DNA from: Paenibacillus flagellatus
GTDB taxonomy: Bacteria; Bacillota; Bacilli; Paenibacillales; NBRC-103111
Assembly: GCF_003217775.1 (NCBI RefSeq)
Contig: NZ_QJVJ01000004.1
Location: 186,001-250,000 of the forward strand
DNA length: 64,000 nt
Direction: 5' to 3'
In this document: positions 33,709 to 42,774 of the stretch, one piece after another
Layout: each line of letters opens with the position of its first letter
Numbering within the stretch: the first letter of the stretch is position 1
Notes under the pieces: model-generated
Databases searched by the model: none
Told to the model about the DNA's origin: nothing
The model's input: only the letters and a program-made list of their open reading frames with translations
Made by a program: the position numbers and the translations under genes

Positions 33709-33737
33709 TATACACACATTCTATAGTAAGCTATAAT
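33709..33737 (+). promoter_or_regulatory. Promoter of glcD-glcF
   Basis: TATACA (33709-33714), a 17-base spacer and a perfect TATAAT (33732-33737). The predicted start lies near 33743, next to the operator. Confidence 0.6.
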
Positions 33738-33746
33738 GAGAGAAAA

Positions 33747-33759
33747 GTCATCTGATGAC
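33747..33759 (+). promoter_or_regulatory. Probable GntR/FadR-type operator
   Basis: GTCATC-T-GATGAC is a perfect palindrome just after the predicted transcription start of glcD. From memory, it resembles the TCATC-N-GATGA boxes of LutR-like regulators. The divergent GntR gene is the obvious ligand-responsive repressor. Confidence 0.7.
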
Positions 33760-33793
33760 CTGATTAATTTCATCATTTTTAGGAGGACTGGGC

Positions 33794-35218
33794 ATGCTGG
33801 ACCAATCAATCCGCGACAAGCTTCGCGACATCGTCGGCCCTACGTGGTTCAAGGACGATATGGAAGCGCTGGTCAGCTATTCGTACGACGCCACGCCGAT
33901 GCAGCAGGCGCTGCCGGACGGCGTTATTTTTCCCGCCACGACGCAGCAGGTGTCGGACATTTTGAAAATCGCGAACGAGCATCGCATCCCGATCGTCGGC
34001 CGCGGCGCCGGCAGCAACCTGTGCGCCGGCACGGTACCGCTCGAGGGCGGCATCGTCATGGTGATGAACCGGATGAACAAGCTGCTCGAAATCGATACCG
34101 AAAATTTGACCGCTACGTTCCAAGCCGGCCTCAATACGAAGGCGTTCCATACCGAGGTCGAGAAGCTCGGCCTGTTCTACCCGCCCGATCCGAGCAGCAT
34201 GATCATCTCCACGCTCGGCGGCAATATTATGGAATGTGCCGGCGGACTGCGCGGGCTGAAATACGGCACGACGAAGGACCACGTCATCGGCCTCGAGGCG
34301 GTGCTGCCGAACGGCGACATTATCCGCACCGGCGGGAAGCTGTATAAGGACGTCGCCGGCTACGACTTGACGAAGCTGCTCGTCGGCTCCGAAGGGACGC
34401 TCGCCATCGTCACCGAAGCGACGGTGAAGCTGATGCCCGCACCCAAATACCGCAAAACGATGGTCGCCATGTACAGCGACATTTACGCGGCGGCGCGGTC
34501 CGTCTCGGCCATCGTCGGCAACCGGATCATTCCCGCGACGCTCGAGTTTCTCGATAACGCCACGATCCGCGTCGTCGAAGGGTTTAACAAGATCGGGCTG
34601 CCCGTCGAGATGGAGGCGATTTTGCTGATCGAGCAGGACGGCCTCGACGAATCCGTCGTCGAGAAGGACATCGTCGAAATCGTCCGCATCTGCAAGGAGC
34701 AGGGCGCCGTCGAGGTGAAGATGGCGGCCGACGCCGCCGAAGCGGAGAAGCTGATGCTCGCCCGGCGCAGCGCCTTGTCCACGTGCGCCCGCATCCGCCC
34801 GACGACGATTCTCGAGGACGCCACCGTCCCCCGTTCCAAAATCGCCGACATGGTCATCGCGATCAACGAAATCGCCAAGAAGTACAACGTGCAAATTTGT
34901 ACGTTCGGCCATGCCGGCGACGGCAATCTGCACCCGACGTGCACGACGGACGCCCGCGACCCGGACGAAATTCATCGCGTCGAGCAGGCGTTCGAGGAAA
35001 TATTCGAAGCGGCGATCCGTCTCGGCGGCACGATTACCGGCGAGCACGGCGTAGGGGTCGTGAAGGCGCCTTATTTGGAATGGAAGGTGGGCGCGGCTGG
35101 CATCGAAGTGATGAAAGCGATCAAGCAGGCGTTCGACCCGAACAACATTATGAATCCCGGCAAAATTTTCGCCAAACATACGCGGAAGAGAGTGGTGATC
35201 GATCATGGCGGCCGCTAA
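33794..35218 (+). CDS. glcD: FAD-linked 2-hydroxyacid oxidase subunit (GlcD)
   Basis: This 474-residue flavoprotein has the vanillyl-alcohol-oxidase-type FAD domain (about 40-220; PIVGRGAGSNLCAGT, GGLRGLKYGTT) and the C-terminal FAD-oxidase domain with FGHAGDGNLHPT and ITGEHGVGVVK. GlcD-type subunits oxidise glycolate or D-lactate. It is the first gene of glcD-glcF and ends 14 bases inside glcF. No glcE is present, as in the two-gene systems of many Bacillota. The start follows TAGGAGG. Confidence 0.94.
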   Translation: MLDQSIRDKLRDIVGPTWFKDDMEALVSYSYDATPMQQALPDGVIFPATTQQVSDILKIANEHRIPIVGRGAGSNLCAGTVPLEGGIVMVMNRMNKLLEIDTENLTATFQAGLNTKAFHTEVEKLGLFYPPDPSSMIISTLGGNIMECAGGLRGLKYGTTKDHVIGLEAVLPNGDIIRTGGKLYKDVAGYDLTKLLVGSEGTLAIVTEATVKLMPAPKYRKTMVAMYSDIYAAARSVSAIVGNRIIPATLEFLDNATIRVVEGFNKIGLPVEMEAILLIEQDGLDESVVEKDIVEIVRICKEQGAVEVKMAADAAEAEKLMLARRSALSTCARIRPTTILEDATVPRSKIADMVIAINEIAKKYNVQICTFGHAGDGNLHPTCTTDARDPDEIHRVEQAFEEIFEAAIRLGGTITGEHGVGVVKAPYLEWKVGAAGIEVMKAIKQAFDPNNIMNPGKIFAKHTRKRVVIDHGGR

Positions 35219-36605
35219 CGGTACGACGACTCCCGCACACGAGCATTCGGCGCCCTCCGGCTCGACGCCGGCGCGCAAGCCGCTGAACCCTCTTGCCCAA
35301 ACGATGAAAATGCAGCTGAACTACGACGAGCTGACGAACTGCATGCGCTGCGGCTTTTGCCAGGCCGCGTGCCCGACGTTTATCGAAACCGGCCTCGAGG
35401 CGGCCTCTCCGCGCGGCCGGATCGCGCTGATGAAAGCCGTCGTCGACGGCATTATGGAGCCCGACCAGTCGTTTCGCGACCAGATGGACTTGTGTCTCGG
35501 CTGCCGGGCGTGCGAGCCGGTATGTCCGGCCGACGTCAAGTACGGCCACCTGCTCGAGGAGACGCGCGACTCGATCGAGCAGCATGTCGAGCACCGCTGG
35601 TTCATCAAGGCGGCGCGCAAGGTCGCCTTCAAGCAAGTGTTTCCGAAGCAGAAGCGGATGAGGCTCGTCGGCAAGCTGCTGCGCACGTACCAGAAGTCCG
35701 GCCTGCAAAAAGTCGCCCACGGCATCGGCGTCATGAAGCTGTTTCCGAAAAACATGCGGGATATGGAAGCGATTCTGCCCGAAGCGTCCGGCCAAGGCGT
35801 CGTCGAGACGTTCGGCACGCGGGTCCCGGCGAAAGGTCCCAAAATCGGCACGGTCGGCATGTTCCGCGGCTGCCTGATGGACGTCCTGTTCGCCGAGACG
35901 AACAAGAAGACGGTGCAGCTGCTGTCCGAAGCCGGCTTCGAGGTCGTCATCCCGGACACGCAAAACTGCTGCGGCGCGCTTCACGCTCATGCCGGGGAAG
36001 TGTCGCAGGCGAAGGAGCTGGCCAAAAACAACGTCCGCGCCTTCCGCGAAGCGAACGTCGACTACATCGCGTCCAATGCGGGCGGGTGCGGCGCTTTGCT
36101 GATCGAATACGACCATCTGCTGCACGACGAGCCCGATTTCAAGGAGGACGCCGAATGGTTCGCCTCGCGCGTCAAGGACGTCAGCCTGCTTCTGCTGGAG
36201 AAAGGGCGGCTCCCGGCTTTCGAGCACCCGGCCGACGCAACGGCCGACGGCGAGACGTTCACGATCACGTACCAGGACTCGTGCCATTTGCGCAACGTCA
36301 TGCGCTCGGGCAACGCGCCCCGCAACTTGATGAAGCGGGTAGCGAACGTCAACTTTGTCGAGCTGCAAGGGGCGGACCGGTGCTGCGGCTCGGCCGGTAT
36401 ATACAATATCGTGCAGACGGAGATGGCGAACCAAATTCTCGAGCACAAAATGGAGCACGTCAAAGAAACGAACGCGCATATGCTCATTACGAGCAATCCC
36501 GGCTGCTTGCTGCAGATGAAGCTGGGGATCGAGCGCGAAAACCTGTCCGGTAAAATGGAAGCCGTCCACATTGTCGATTTCCTCTACGACCGGATCAAAT
36601 CGTAA
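35205..36605 (+). CDS. glcF: Iron-sulfur subunit of 2-hydroxyacid oxidase (GlcF)
   Basis: This 466-residue protein has two 4Fe-4S ferredoxin clusters (CMRCGFCQAACP near 46-57 and CLGCRACEPVCP near 97-108) and two C-terminal cysteine-rich CCG domains (NCCGALHAHAG and RCCGSAGIYN), the layout of GlcF/LutA-type proteins. It passes electrons from GlcD to the respiratory chain, probably to quinone. It overlaps glcD by 14 bases, so translation is coupled. A terminator follows. Confidence 0.94.
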   Translation: MAAANGTTTPAHEHSAPSGSTPARKPLNPLAQTMKMQLNYDELTNCMRCGFCQAACPTFIETGLEAASPRGRIALMKAVVDGIMEPDQSFRDQMDLCLGCRACEPVCPADVKYGHLLEETRDSIEQHVEHRWFIKAARKVAFKQVFPKQKRMRLVGKLLRTYQKSGLQKVAHGIGVMKLFPKNMRDMEAILPEASGQGVVETFGTRVPAKGPKIGTVGMFRGCLMDVLFAETNKKTVQLLSEAGFEVVIPDTQNCCGALHAHAGEVSQAKELAKNNVRAFREANVDYIASNAGGCGALLIEYDHLLHDEPDFKEDAEWFASRVKDVSLLLLEKGRLPAFEHPADATADGETFTITYQDSCHLRNVMRSGNAPRNLMKRVANVNFVELQGADRCCGSAGIYNIVQTEMANQILEHKMEHVKETNAHMLITSNPGCLLQMKLGIERENLSGKMEAVHIVDFLYDRIKS

Positions 36606-36620
36606 CGCCTGTAACGAACG

Positions 36621-36658
36621 AAAACTGCCGCAGGGCTAACGCCGCGCGGCAGTTTTTT
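36621..36658 (+). terminator. Terminator after glcF
   Basis: AAAACTGCCGC and GCGGCAGTTTT with a long loop, followed by more Ts. It lies between glcF and the convergent gerW gene. Confidence 0.85.
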
Positions 36659-36671
36659 CGTTTCATGGGGA

Positions 36672-37184
36672 TTAAACGATGACGTTCGTTTCATCGGTAA
36701 TAATCGTCGTTCCGTTGGAGCCGGACATGCCGCCCGCTCCGCCCATTCCGCTTTGCGTTCCCGAGGCGTTTTTGTTCGTTTTCAGCATGCTTTGGATTTT
36801 GTCCACGACTTGCGGAGCCGAATCGATCAAACGCTCGTACAGATGCGTCTGGTTATCGAGCGGAACGACCTTCACGCCATGCTTGCCTACGACGAGAAAG
36901 GCGATCGGCGTAATCGACACCCCGCCGCCGCTACCGCCGCCGAACGGCAGCGATACGTGCGCGTTGTGCGCATCGGTCCGTCCGGCGTTGTTCCGTTCTT
37001 CCTCCGCCTCGACCGCAAATTCGCTTCCCCCGGCGGCAAAGCCGAAGCCGACCTTGGAAATCGGCATAATGACGCTGCCGTCCGGCGTCTCGACCGGATC
37101 GCCAACGATCGTATTGACGTCCACCATTTCTTTGATGTTTTCCATTGCCGTCTTCATTAATCCTTGAATCGGATGTTCAGCCAC
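36672..37184 (-). CDS. gerW: Spore germination protein GerW family (YtfJ)
   Basis: This 170-residue protein has the YtfJ/GerW core: ENIKEMVDVNTIVGDPVETPDGSV, ISKVGFGFAAGGSEF, a Gly-rich GGGSGGGVSITPIAFLVV and a hydrophobic segment, and it ends in a Gly/Met-rich tail. In B. subtilis YtfJ (GerW) is made under sigma-F and is needed for L-alanine germination. It starts with GTG after AAAAGGAGG. The usual partner, the DUF2953 gene, lies one gene upstream. Confidence 0.92.
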   Translation of the reverse strand: MAEHPIQGLMKTAMENIKEMVDVNTIVGDPVETPDGSVIMPISKVGFGFAAGGSEFAVEAEEERNNAGRTDAHNAHVSLPFGGGSGGGVSITPIAFLVVGKHGVKVVPLDNQTHLYERLIDSAPQVVDKIQSMLKTNKNASGTQSGMGGAGGMSGSNGTTIITDETNVIV

Positions 37185-37310
37185 ACCTATTCCTCCTTTT
37201 AGGCTAGTTCCAGCTTGATCGTGGATTTTCGGTCTTCCCCGTTAGCATTGCCCGAACGGTTCAAGCGTATGTAAAGGTCGAAGGCGAGTCACGAACTCCC
37301 ATCGATAACG

Positions 37311-37353
37311 AAAAAAAGCGCAACGCGTCGGCAAAGAGCACGACGGATTGCGC
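37311..37353 (-). terminator. Terminator after the 91-residue membrane protein gene
   Basis: On the minus strand, GCGCAATCCGTCG and CGACGCGTTGCGC (one internal mismatch pair) are followed by seven Ts. Confidence 0.82.
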
Positions 37354-37385
37354 CCGGTTGGCGTTCCATATGTACAAGTTCGACA

Positions 37386-37661
37386 TTACTCCATGGTCGA
37401 TAAAATGCCGCCGATAAACACGACCATGATTAGAATATAAAGGACAATGCCGATCAGCGCCCAAATTAATGCCGCCTTCGCGTAATTCGCCTTATTCGGA
37501 TTCGTCCCGCCGCCGAACGCCCATACGAACAGCATAACGATGTTGACGACCGGTATGGCCAGCAGCAAGATGGTGATCATCCAATCTTTCATCGTCAGTA
37601 CGGGCGCCGTCTGCTGCGGCGCGGCTTGATAATGCTGCGTCGGATTTACTTGCGTTTCCAT
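37386..37661 (-). CDS. Small two-helix membrane protein
   Basis: This 91-residue protein has a polar N-terminal tail (about 1-25, Gln and Pro rich) and two hydrophobic helices (about 28-50 and 63-88) joined by GGGTNPNKANYAKA. It resembles small membrane proteins common in Bacillota, but function is unknown. It has a near-consensus promoter and its own terminator, so it is a unit inserted between the DUF2953 gene and gerW. Confidence 0.75.
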   Translation of the reverse strand: METQVNPTQHYQAAPQQTAPVLTMKDWMITILLLAIPVVNIVMLFVWAFGGGTNPNKANYAKAALIWALIGIVLYILIMVVFIGGILSTME

Positions 37662-37756
37662 GTGACCGCTCTCCTTGAACTGGAATAGGATGTCGGACCC
37701 GCCTCCTCTTGATCCTTTCGAATCAAAGAGCGATTTGTAAACGGTTCCACCAGTAA

Positions 37757-37785
37757 ATATTAGTAGATTTTACCTAATAAATCAA
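37757..37785 (-). promoter_or_regulatory. Promoter of the 91-residue membrane protein gene
   Basis: On the minus strand, TTGATT (37780-37785), a 17-base spacer and TAATAT (37757-37762), in an AT-rich stretch unlike its surroundings. Confidence 0.72.
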
Positions 37786-37827
37786 TACCAAATTTCATAA
37801 AATTGTCGAAATTGCAAAAAGGAATTC

Positions 37828-37864
37828 AAAAAGGAACCGCGGGCATCGCTGCCGCCACGGCTCC
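37828..37864 (-). terminator. Terminator after the DUF2953 gene
   Basis: On the minus strand, GGAGCCGTGG and CCGCGGTTCC pair with two G-U pairs and are followed by TTTTT. Confidence 0.75.
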
Positions 37865-37873
37865 TTCCACAGT

Positions 37874-38548
37874 TTACGAAGGTTTGAACAGTACCTTTCG
37901 CCAAGTCTTCAAGCCGCCCTTGACGCGCAAAATACGGAACACTAGGAGAATGCCCGCGTACAAGGCGTAGCCGGCTTTTATTTTGGCCGTACAGACCGCC
38001 GCCGTCGAAAATTGCATCCGGTTGAATTGCGGCTGCACGCTCAGGACGGGCTTCGCCTCGAGCTTGATATAACGAAACAAGTAGCCGAGCACCGACGTCT
38101 TGATCCCCCATACGATGCCGGTCGTCACCGCCGTGTCGGCCGCATCGCCGAGCCCGATCCGCGTCGTCCAGCTGATTTCGGTGCAGGTCGTCCGGGCCAG
38201 AACCCCCTTGAGCCAGTCGATCAGCCGGTCGGTATGCGTCAGCAAATCTCTCGTTCGGCGAAAAAACAGCTCTACTTCGTCCCGAGTAATATTCATATGT
38301 TGGCCGCTCAGCAGCTCCTTCGCTTTACGGTCAACCTTCTCCGACTTCAAATGAAGTCCGCCGTCGCGCCATACGAGCACCGGAACGGCGAACCGAAAGC
38401 GGACGAACCCGTACAGTCCGCGAATATCGAACCAAAGCTGGTCGTCCCCTTCCATTCGTGTAAACCGGAATCGCATCTGCACGTCGCTTATCATAAAAAA
38501 AAGCAATCCCGCAACGAGAATGCCCGCGATCCACCATACCCATACCAT
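37874..38548 (-). CDS. DUF2953 family protein (YtfI type)
   Basis: This 224-residue protein has an N-terminal membrane helix (about 3-21), a beta-rich stretch (RFTRMEGDDQLWFDIRGLYGF and further) and a hydrophobic C-terminal part. It matches the DUF2953/YtfI family, encoded beside gerW in many spore formers and presumed to act in the spore or its membrane. No enzymatic motif is seen. Confidence 0.85.
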   Translation of the reverse strand: MVWVWWIAGILVAGLLFFMISDVQMRFRFTRMEGDDQLWFDIRGLYGFVRFRFAVPVLVWRDGGLHLKSEKVDRKAKELLSGQHMNITRDEVELFFRRTRDLLTHTDRLIDWLKGVLARTTCTEISWTTRIGLGDAADTAVTTGIVWGIKTSVLGYLFRYIKLEAKPVLSVQPQFNRMQFSTAAVCTAKIKAGYALYAGILLVFRILRVKGGLKTWRKVLFKPS

Positions 38549-38701
38549 GGCTCCCGCTCCCCCGTCATCGTCAAACTTCCGGCAATGGTATCCGCCCGTG
38601 TCAAAGTTTAGTATGACCCGTTCGCGGGACCGTATTCGTTAAAGCCCGGGCAAGACGAAGCCGGCTCTTATGATGACGGCGGGCGCCGTCTGCGCCACGA
38701 C

Positions 38702-38724
38702 AAAAAAGCCGCATAGCCGCGGCT
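38702..38724 (-). terminator. Terminator after scpB
   Basis: On the minus strand, AGCCGC and GCGGCT enclose a short loop and are followed by six Ts. It lies about 50 bases beyond the scpB stop. Confidence 0.72.
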
Positions 38725-38773
38725 CCGCTTCGCCAACACATCCCCCATGCCGCATGATACGCGGCGAGCGCGC

Positions 38774-39382
38774 TCATCCGTTCATCTCGGCGTCGTCGAT
38801 CGTCAGCTGGTGGCCGTCCAGCTTCTCGAACAGCATCCGCGTTTCCTCCTCCAGATCGTCCGGGTTTTGGAACAGCGTCGCCTCCGGAAGCTCGTGCAAG
38901 CCGGCCAGACCGAAATAGTCCAGAAACGATTTCGTCGTCCCGTACAAGATCGGCCGGCCGACCGCTTCGGCCCGTCCGACTTCCTCGATCAAGTTTTTCG
39001 CGACGAGCGTCTGCAGCGCGCGATCCGCCTTCACGCCGCGGATTTCCTCGATGTCGATCCGCGTGATCGGCTGCTTGTAAGCGACGATCGCCAGCGTCTC
39101 GAGCGCCGCCTGGGACAAGCTGGAGCGGGTCGGCGATTGCGCCAGCCTTTCGAAGTACGGCGCATGGGCCGGAAGCGTCGTCAGCTGGTAAGCGCCGGCG
39201 ATTTCGACGATTTGGATGCCGCGCTCCTCGCGACGGAAATCTTCGACCATTTCTTTAATCAATCCGGAAACCGCTTGCGGCTGCAGCTCGACGACCTCGG
39301 CGATTTGCTTCGCATCGAGCCCTTCGTCCCCCGCCGCGAACAGCAAGCCTTCAATAATCGATTTCATCTGGCGGTAGTTCAA
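38774..39382 (-). CDS. scpB: Segregation and condensation protein B
   Basis: This 202-residue protein is ScpB: two winged-helix domains, with IEGLLFAAGDEGLDAKQIAEV at the start and ALETLAIVAYKQPITRIDIEEIRGV in the second. With ScpA and SMC it forms the condensin that organises and segregates the chromosome. TTG at 39382 is chosen because AGAGGGGG lies 8 bases upstream and it gives the usual length. It overlaps the end of scpA. Confidence 0.95.
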   Translation of the reverse strand: MNYRQMKSIIEGLLFAAGDEGLDAKQIAEVVELQPQAVSGLIKEMVEDFRREERGIQIVEIAGAYQLTTLPAHAPYFERLAQSPTRSSLSQAALETLAIVAYKQPITRIDIEEIRGVKADRALQTLVAKNLIEEVGRAEAVGRPILYGTTKSFLDYFGLAGLHELPEATLFQNPDDLEEETRMLFEKLDGHQLTIDDAEMNG

Positions 39383-40133
39383 CGTTGGCTTCCCCCTCTT
39401 TGGCTTCAATGACGATGTCGTCGAACAGACGGTTCTGGAAGCAGACGATCCGCTTCGTCTTCATCAGCTCCAGCAGCGCCAAGAAGGTGACGACGACCTC
39501 TTCCCTCGTCATATCGTAATCGAACAGCTTGGAAAACAACAGCTTGCCCCCGCGTTCGACGAGCAGCGTCATCACTTCGCCCATCCGTTCCTTGACCGAT
39601 ACTTCGTCGCGGCGAATTTTGGCGACCGTGCTGCGCGTCTTCGCCTTGCGGAGCGCCCGCTGGAAGGCGATGACCAAGTCGGCCACGTCGAGACCTTCGA
39701 CGGGATTCGCTTCGATCTCGCGCACATAGGGCGTCAAATCCTCCGGCTCGCGCGTATAGATCAGGCTTCGCTCCAGCTCCTTGTCGCGCAGCTCCTCGGC
39801 GATCGCCTTGTACTTGCGGTATTCGAGCAGCTTCTGCACGAGCTCGGCTCTCGGGTCGTAATCTTCGTCCTCGTAAAACGTATCGTCCAGCTCAATCGGC
39901 GGCGGCTTCGGCAGCAGCATTTGGCTTTTGATCGCGAGCAGCGTGGCGGCCATGACGAGAAATTCGCTCGTCACCTCCAGCTCCAGCTCCTGCATCGTCG
40001 CAAGCACTTCCATATACTGTTCGGTAATGTCGCTGATCGGGATGTTGTAAATATCGATTTCCGACTTGTCGATCAGATGGAGCAGCAGGTCGAGGGGACC
40101 TTCGAACGTCTCCAATTTGTAATGCGGCTTCAT
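39351..40133 (-). CDS. scpA: Segregation and condensation protein A
   Basis: This 260-residue kleisin starts HYKLETFEGPLDLLLHLIDK, the ScpA N-terminus that binds the SMC neck, followed by an acidic, charged middle and a C-terminal winged helix (VTFLALLELMKTKRIVCFQNRLF) that binds the SMC head. It overlaps scpB, so the two are coupled. The ribosome site is GAGGTGG. Confidence 0.96.
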   Translation of the reverse strand: MKPHYKLETFEGPLDLLLHLIDKSEIDIYNIPISDITEQYMEVLATMQELELEVTSEFLVMAATLLAIKSQMLLPKPPPIELDDTFYEDEDYDPRAELVQKLLEYRKYKAIAEELRDKELERSLIYTREPEDLTPYVREIEANPVEGLDVADLVIAFQRALRKAKTRSTVAKIRRDEVSVKERMGEVMTLLVERGGKLLFSKLFDYDMTREEVVVTFLALLELMKTKRIVCFQNRLFDDIVIEAKEGEANVELPPDEIDY

Positions 40134-40203
40134 TCCGGGTCCACCTCATCTTAAACGAATGCATGAATCGAAACGATGTTGAACGGCTCCACGGCGCGAC
40201 GAG

Positions 40204-40223
40204 ACGGACGCATAAGCGTCCGT
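40204..40223 (-). terminator. Stem-loop after the rib operon
   Basis: ACGGACGC and GCGTCCGT form a perfect 8-base stem with a 4-base loop, about 80 bases beyond ribH. There is no T run, so termination here is uncertain. Confidence 0.35.
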
Positions 40224-40301
40224 CCGTATGCGGTCGACCGGTTCATGGGGAATGGAAGCAAAGCGGGAACGAGTCTTAACGCCTGTCGCCGCCGCGTTCG
40301 A

Positions 40302-40769
40302 TCAAGCTTCCAGCTGCTTGGTCAAGTTGGCCATCTCGATCGCCGTAACGGCCGCTTCCCAGCCTTTGTTGCCGGCTTTCGTGCCCGCCCGCTCGATCGC
40401 CTGCTCGATCGAATCGGTCGTCAGGACGCCGAATACGGTCGGTACGCCCGTCTTCAGACCGATCGCCGCGACGCCTTTGGCCGCTTCGTTGCATACGTAA
40501 TCGAAATGTGGCGTCGAGCCGCGGATGACCGCGCCGAGCGTGACGACCGCGTCGTACTTGCCGCTTTCGGCCATTTTTTGCGCGATAAGCGGAATTTCAA
40601 ACGCTCCCGGTACCCAGGCGATGTCGATTTCCTCTTCCTTCGCTCCGTGGCGCTTGAACGCGTCGAGCGCGCCTCCGAGCAGCTTGGACGTGATGAATTC
40701 ATTGAAGCGGCCGACGACGACCCCGTATCGATATCCTTGCGAAATCAAATTCCCTTCGAAATGTGCCAT
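40302..40769 (-). CDS. ribH: 6,7-dimethyl-8-ribityllumazine synthase
   Basis: This 155-residue enzyme condenses the ribityl pyrimidine with dihydroxybutanone phosphate to lumazine, the step before riboflavin. Visible motifs are [17 protein letters not shown], and [14 protein letters not shown] with catalytic His88. These proteins usually form 60-subunit shells. It is the last gene of ribD-ribE-ribBA-ribH. Confidence 0.97.
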   Translation of the reverse strand: MAHFEGNLISQGYRYGVVVGRFNEFITSKLLGGALDAFKRHGAKEEEIDIAWVPGAFEIPLIAQKMAESGKYDAVVTLGAVIRGSTPHFDYVCNEAAKGVAAIGLKTGVPTVFGVLTTDSIEQAIERAGTKAGNKGWEAAVTAIEMANLTKQLEA

Positions 40770-40829
40770 TGGTCAAGTTCTCCTTTGTCTTGTTGGTGTC
40801 CGCCGATTGCTCGCGTCGCGTCACTATGA

Positions 40830-42071
40830 TCAAATGCCGGCTCCGCTTTCGTGTTCGAACTGGAGCATATGGCCGAGCTTTTCCTTTTTCGTGCGCAGGT
40901 ATCGCCGGTTGTCCTCGTTCTCCTCCATTTGGATCGGAACGCGTTCGACGATTTCCATCCCGTAGCCTTCAAGTCCGCGAATTTTCCGCGGATTGTTCGT
41001 CAGCAGACGAATTTGCCGGACGCCCAAATCTTTCAAAATTTGCGCTCCGATGCCGTAATCGCGCAGGTCGGGAGCGAATCCTAATTTAACATTCGCCTCG
41101 ACCGTGTCGAATCCCTGCTCCTGAAGCACATAAGCTTTCAATTTGTTGATCAGGCCGATGCCCCGGCCTTCCTGGCGCAGGTAGACGAGTACGCCGCTAC
41201 CTTCCGCATTGATCCTCTCGAGCGCTGCCGCCAGCTGCGGTCCGCAGTCGCACCTGTGGGAGTGGAACACGTCGCCGGTCAAGCATTCCGAGTGCATCCG
41301 GACGAGCACCGGGCGGTCGGGATCGATTTTTCCTTTGACGAGCGCCACATGCTCCTGATTGTTCACTTCGTTCGAATACGCGATTGCGGCGAATTGGCCG
41401 AAGTCGGTCGGCAGCTTGATCTCGACCTCGCGCTTGACGAGCTTTTCCTTTTCGTTGCGGTAATGAATCAAATCCTTGATCGTGATCATCTTCAAATCGT
41501 GCTTCGCCGCGATGTCCGCCAAATCCGGAACGCGGGCCATCGTGCCGTCTTCTTTGATCACTTCGCAAATGACGGCGGCGGGGTACGAGCCGCACATCCG
41601 GGCGAGATCGACCGCCGCTTCCGTATGGCCGGCGCGGCGCAGCACGCCGCCCTTTTTCGCGATGAGCGGGAAAATATGGCCCGGCCGGCGGAAGTCTTCG
41701 GGACGCGTCTTCGGATCGATCATCGCCTTCACCGTATGGGCCCGCTCGTAAGCGGAAATGCCCGTGGACGTTCCCGTATGGTCGATCGATACGGTGAACG
41801 CGGTGCCATGATAGTCGGTGTTTTTGGCGACCATGGGCGGCAGATCGAGCTCTTGGGCGCGCTCCTCGGTAATCGGGACGCAGACGAGCCCGCGCCCTTC
41901 CTTGATCATGAAATTGATGACGTCCGGAGTCGCCTTGTCGGCGAGCGCGATGAAGTCGCCTTCGTTCTCCCGGTCTTCGTCGTCCACGACGATAATGACT
42001 TTGCCGAGCATCAAATCGTAAATCGCTTCTTCGATCGTGTGCATGCGTACCGGCTGCTGCATGGTTCTCAC
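40830..42071 (-). CDS. ribBA: Bifunctional dihydroxybutanone phosphate synthase / GTP cyclohydrolase II
   Basis: This 413-residue protein joins RibB (about 10-205, [23 protein letters not shown]) to RibA (about 210-405), whose zinc-binding cysteines are in [15 protein letters not shown] and whose catalytic loop is [11 protein letters not shown]. It starts both branches of riboflavin synthesis, making DHBP from ribulose 5-phosphate and opening the GTP ring. ATG at 42071 is followed by a second in-frame ATG near 42062. Confidence 0.97.
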   Translation of the reverse strand: MRTMQQPVRMHTIEEAIYDLMLGKVIIVVDDEDRENEGDFIALADKATPDVINFMIKEGRGLVCVPITEERAQELDLPPMVAKNTDYHGTAFTVSIDHTGTSTGISAYERAHTVKAMIDPKTRPEDFRRPGHIFPLIAKKGGVLRRAGHTEAAVDLARMCGSYPAAVICEVIKEDGTMARVPDLADIAAKHDLKMITIKDLIHYRNEKEKLVKREVEIKLPTDFGQFAAIAYSNEVNNQEHVALVKGKIDPDRPVLVRMHSECLTGDVFHSHRCDCGPQLAAALERINAEGSGVLVYLRQEGRGIGLINKLKAYVLQEQGFDTVEANVKLGFAPDLRDYGIGAQILKDLGVRQIRLLTNNPRKIRGLEGYGMEIVERVPIQMEENEDNRRYLRTKKEKLGHMLQFEHESGAGI

Positions 42072-42105
42072 CTCTCCTATGCTTCGTATCTGTATCGGTT
42101 CGACC

Positions 42106-42774
42106 TTACATGAACCCGTGCTTGGACAAAAATTCCATCGTCAAGCCCCCGCCGCGGCCGGCCGCCCCTTCCGCCGCGCCTCCCCGGAACGATAGCAGTC
42201 TGTCGATATATTTGCCGAGCAAATCGTATTCGATATTGACCGTGTCGCCCGGCTGCTTATGCTGCAGCACCGTCTGGGCCAGCGTGTGGGGGATGATCGA
42301 CACGGTGAACGTGCGCTCGTCGACGCTCACGACGGTCAAGCTGATGCCGTCCAGCGTAATCGAGCCGTGCGGAATGACATACTTCATATCGGAGAGACCG
42401 GTCGGCTCGATGCGGAACACGACCGCATTCTCCTCCGGCTGCCGCGAGACGATGCGTCCCGGCGTATCGACGTGCCCTTGGACGATATGGCCGCCGAACC
42501 TCCCGTTGGCCGGCATCGCCCGCTCCAGATTGACCCGGCTGCCCGGCTGCAGCTGCGAGAGCGTCGTTTTGCGGAACGTCTCGGGCATGACGTCGACCGT
42601 AAAGGACGCCCCGTCGAATTGCACGACCGTCAGGCATACGCCGTTGACGGAAATGCTGTCGCCCAAGCCGACGTCCTCCAGCACCTTGGCCGCTTCGATC
42701 GTCAGCACCATCGATTGGCCCTGCTTCGCGATCCGGCGCATACGCCCGACTTCTTCTACGATTCCGGTAAACAT
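42106..42774 (-). CDS. ribE: Riboflavin synthase (alpha subunit)
   Basis: This 222-residue protein shows the two tandem lumazine-binding repeats of riboflavin synthase: [10 protein letters not shown] at the start, then [12 protein letters not shown] in repeat 1 and [13 protein letters not shown] in repeat 2. It turns two lumazines into riboflavin and a pyrimidine that is recycled. The start follows AAAGGAGGG and overlaps the end of ribD by 19 bases. A second reading frame running across this region is a shadow and not part of the protein. Confidence 0.95.
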   Translation of the reverse strand: MFTGIVEEVGRMRRIAKQGQSMVLTIEAAKVLEDVGLGDSISVNGVCLTVVQFDGASFTVDVMPETFRKTTLSQLQPGSRVNLERAMPANGRFGGHIVQGHVDTPGRIVSRQPEENAVVFRIEPTGLSDMKYVIPHGSITLDGISLTVVSVDERTFTVSIIPHTLAQTVLQHKQPGDTVNIEYDLLGKYIDRLLSFRGGAAEGAAGRGGGLTMEFLSKHGFM

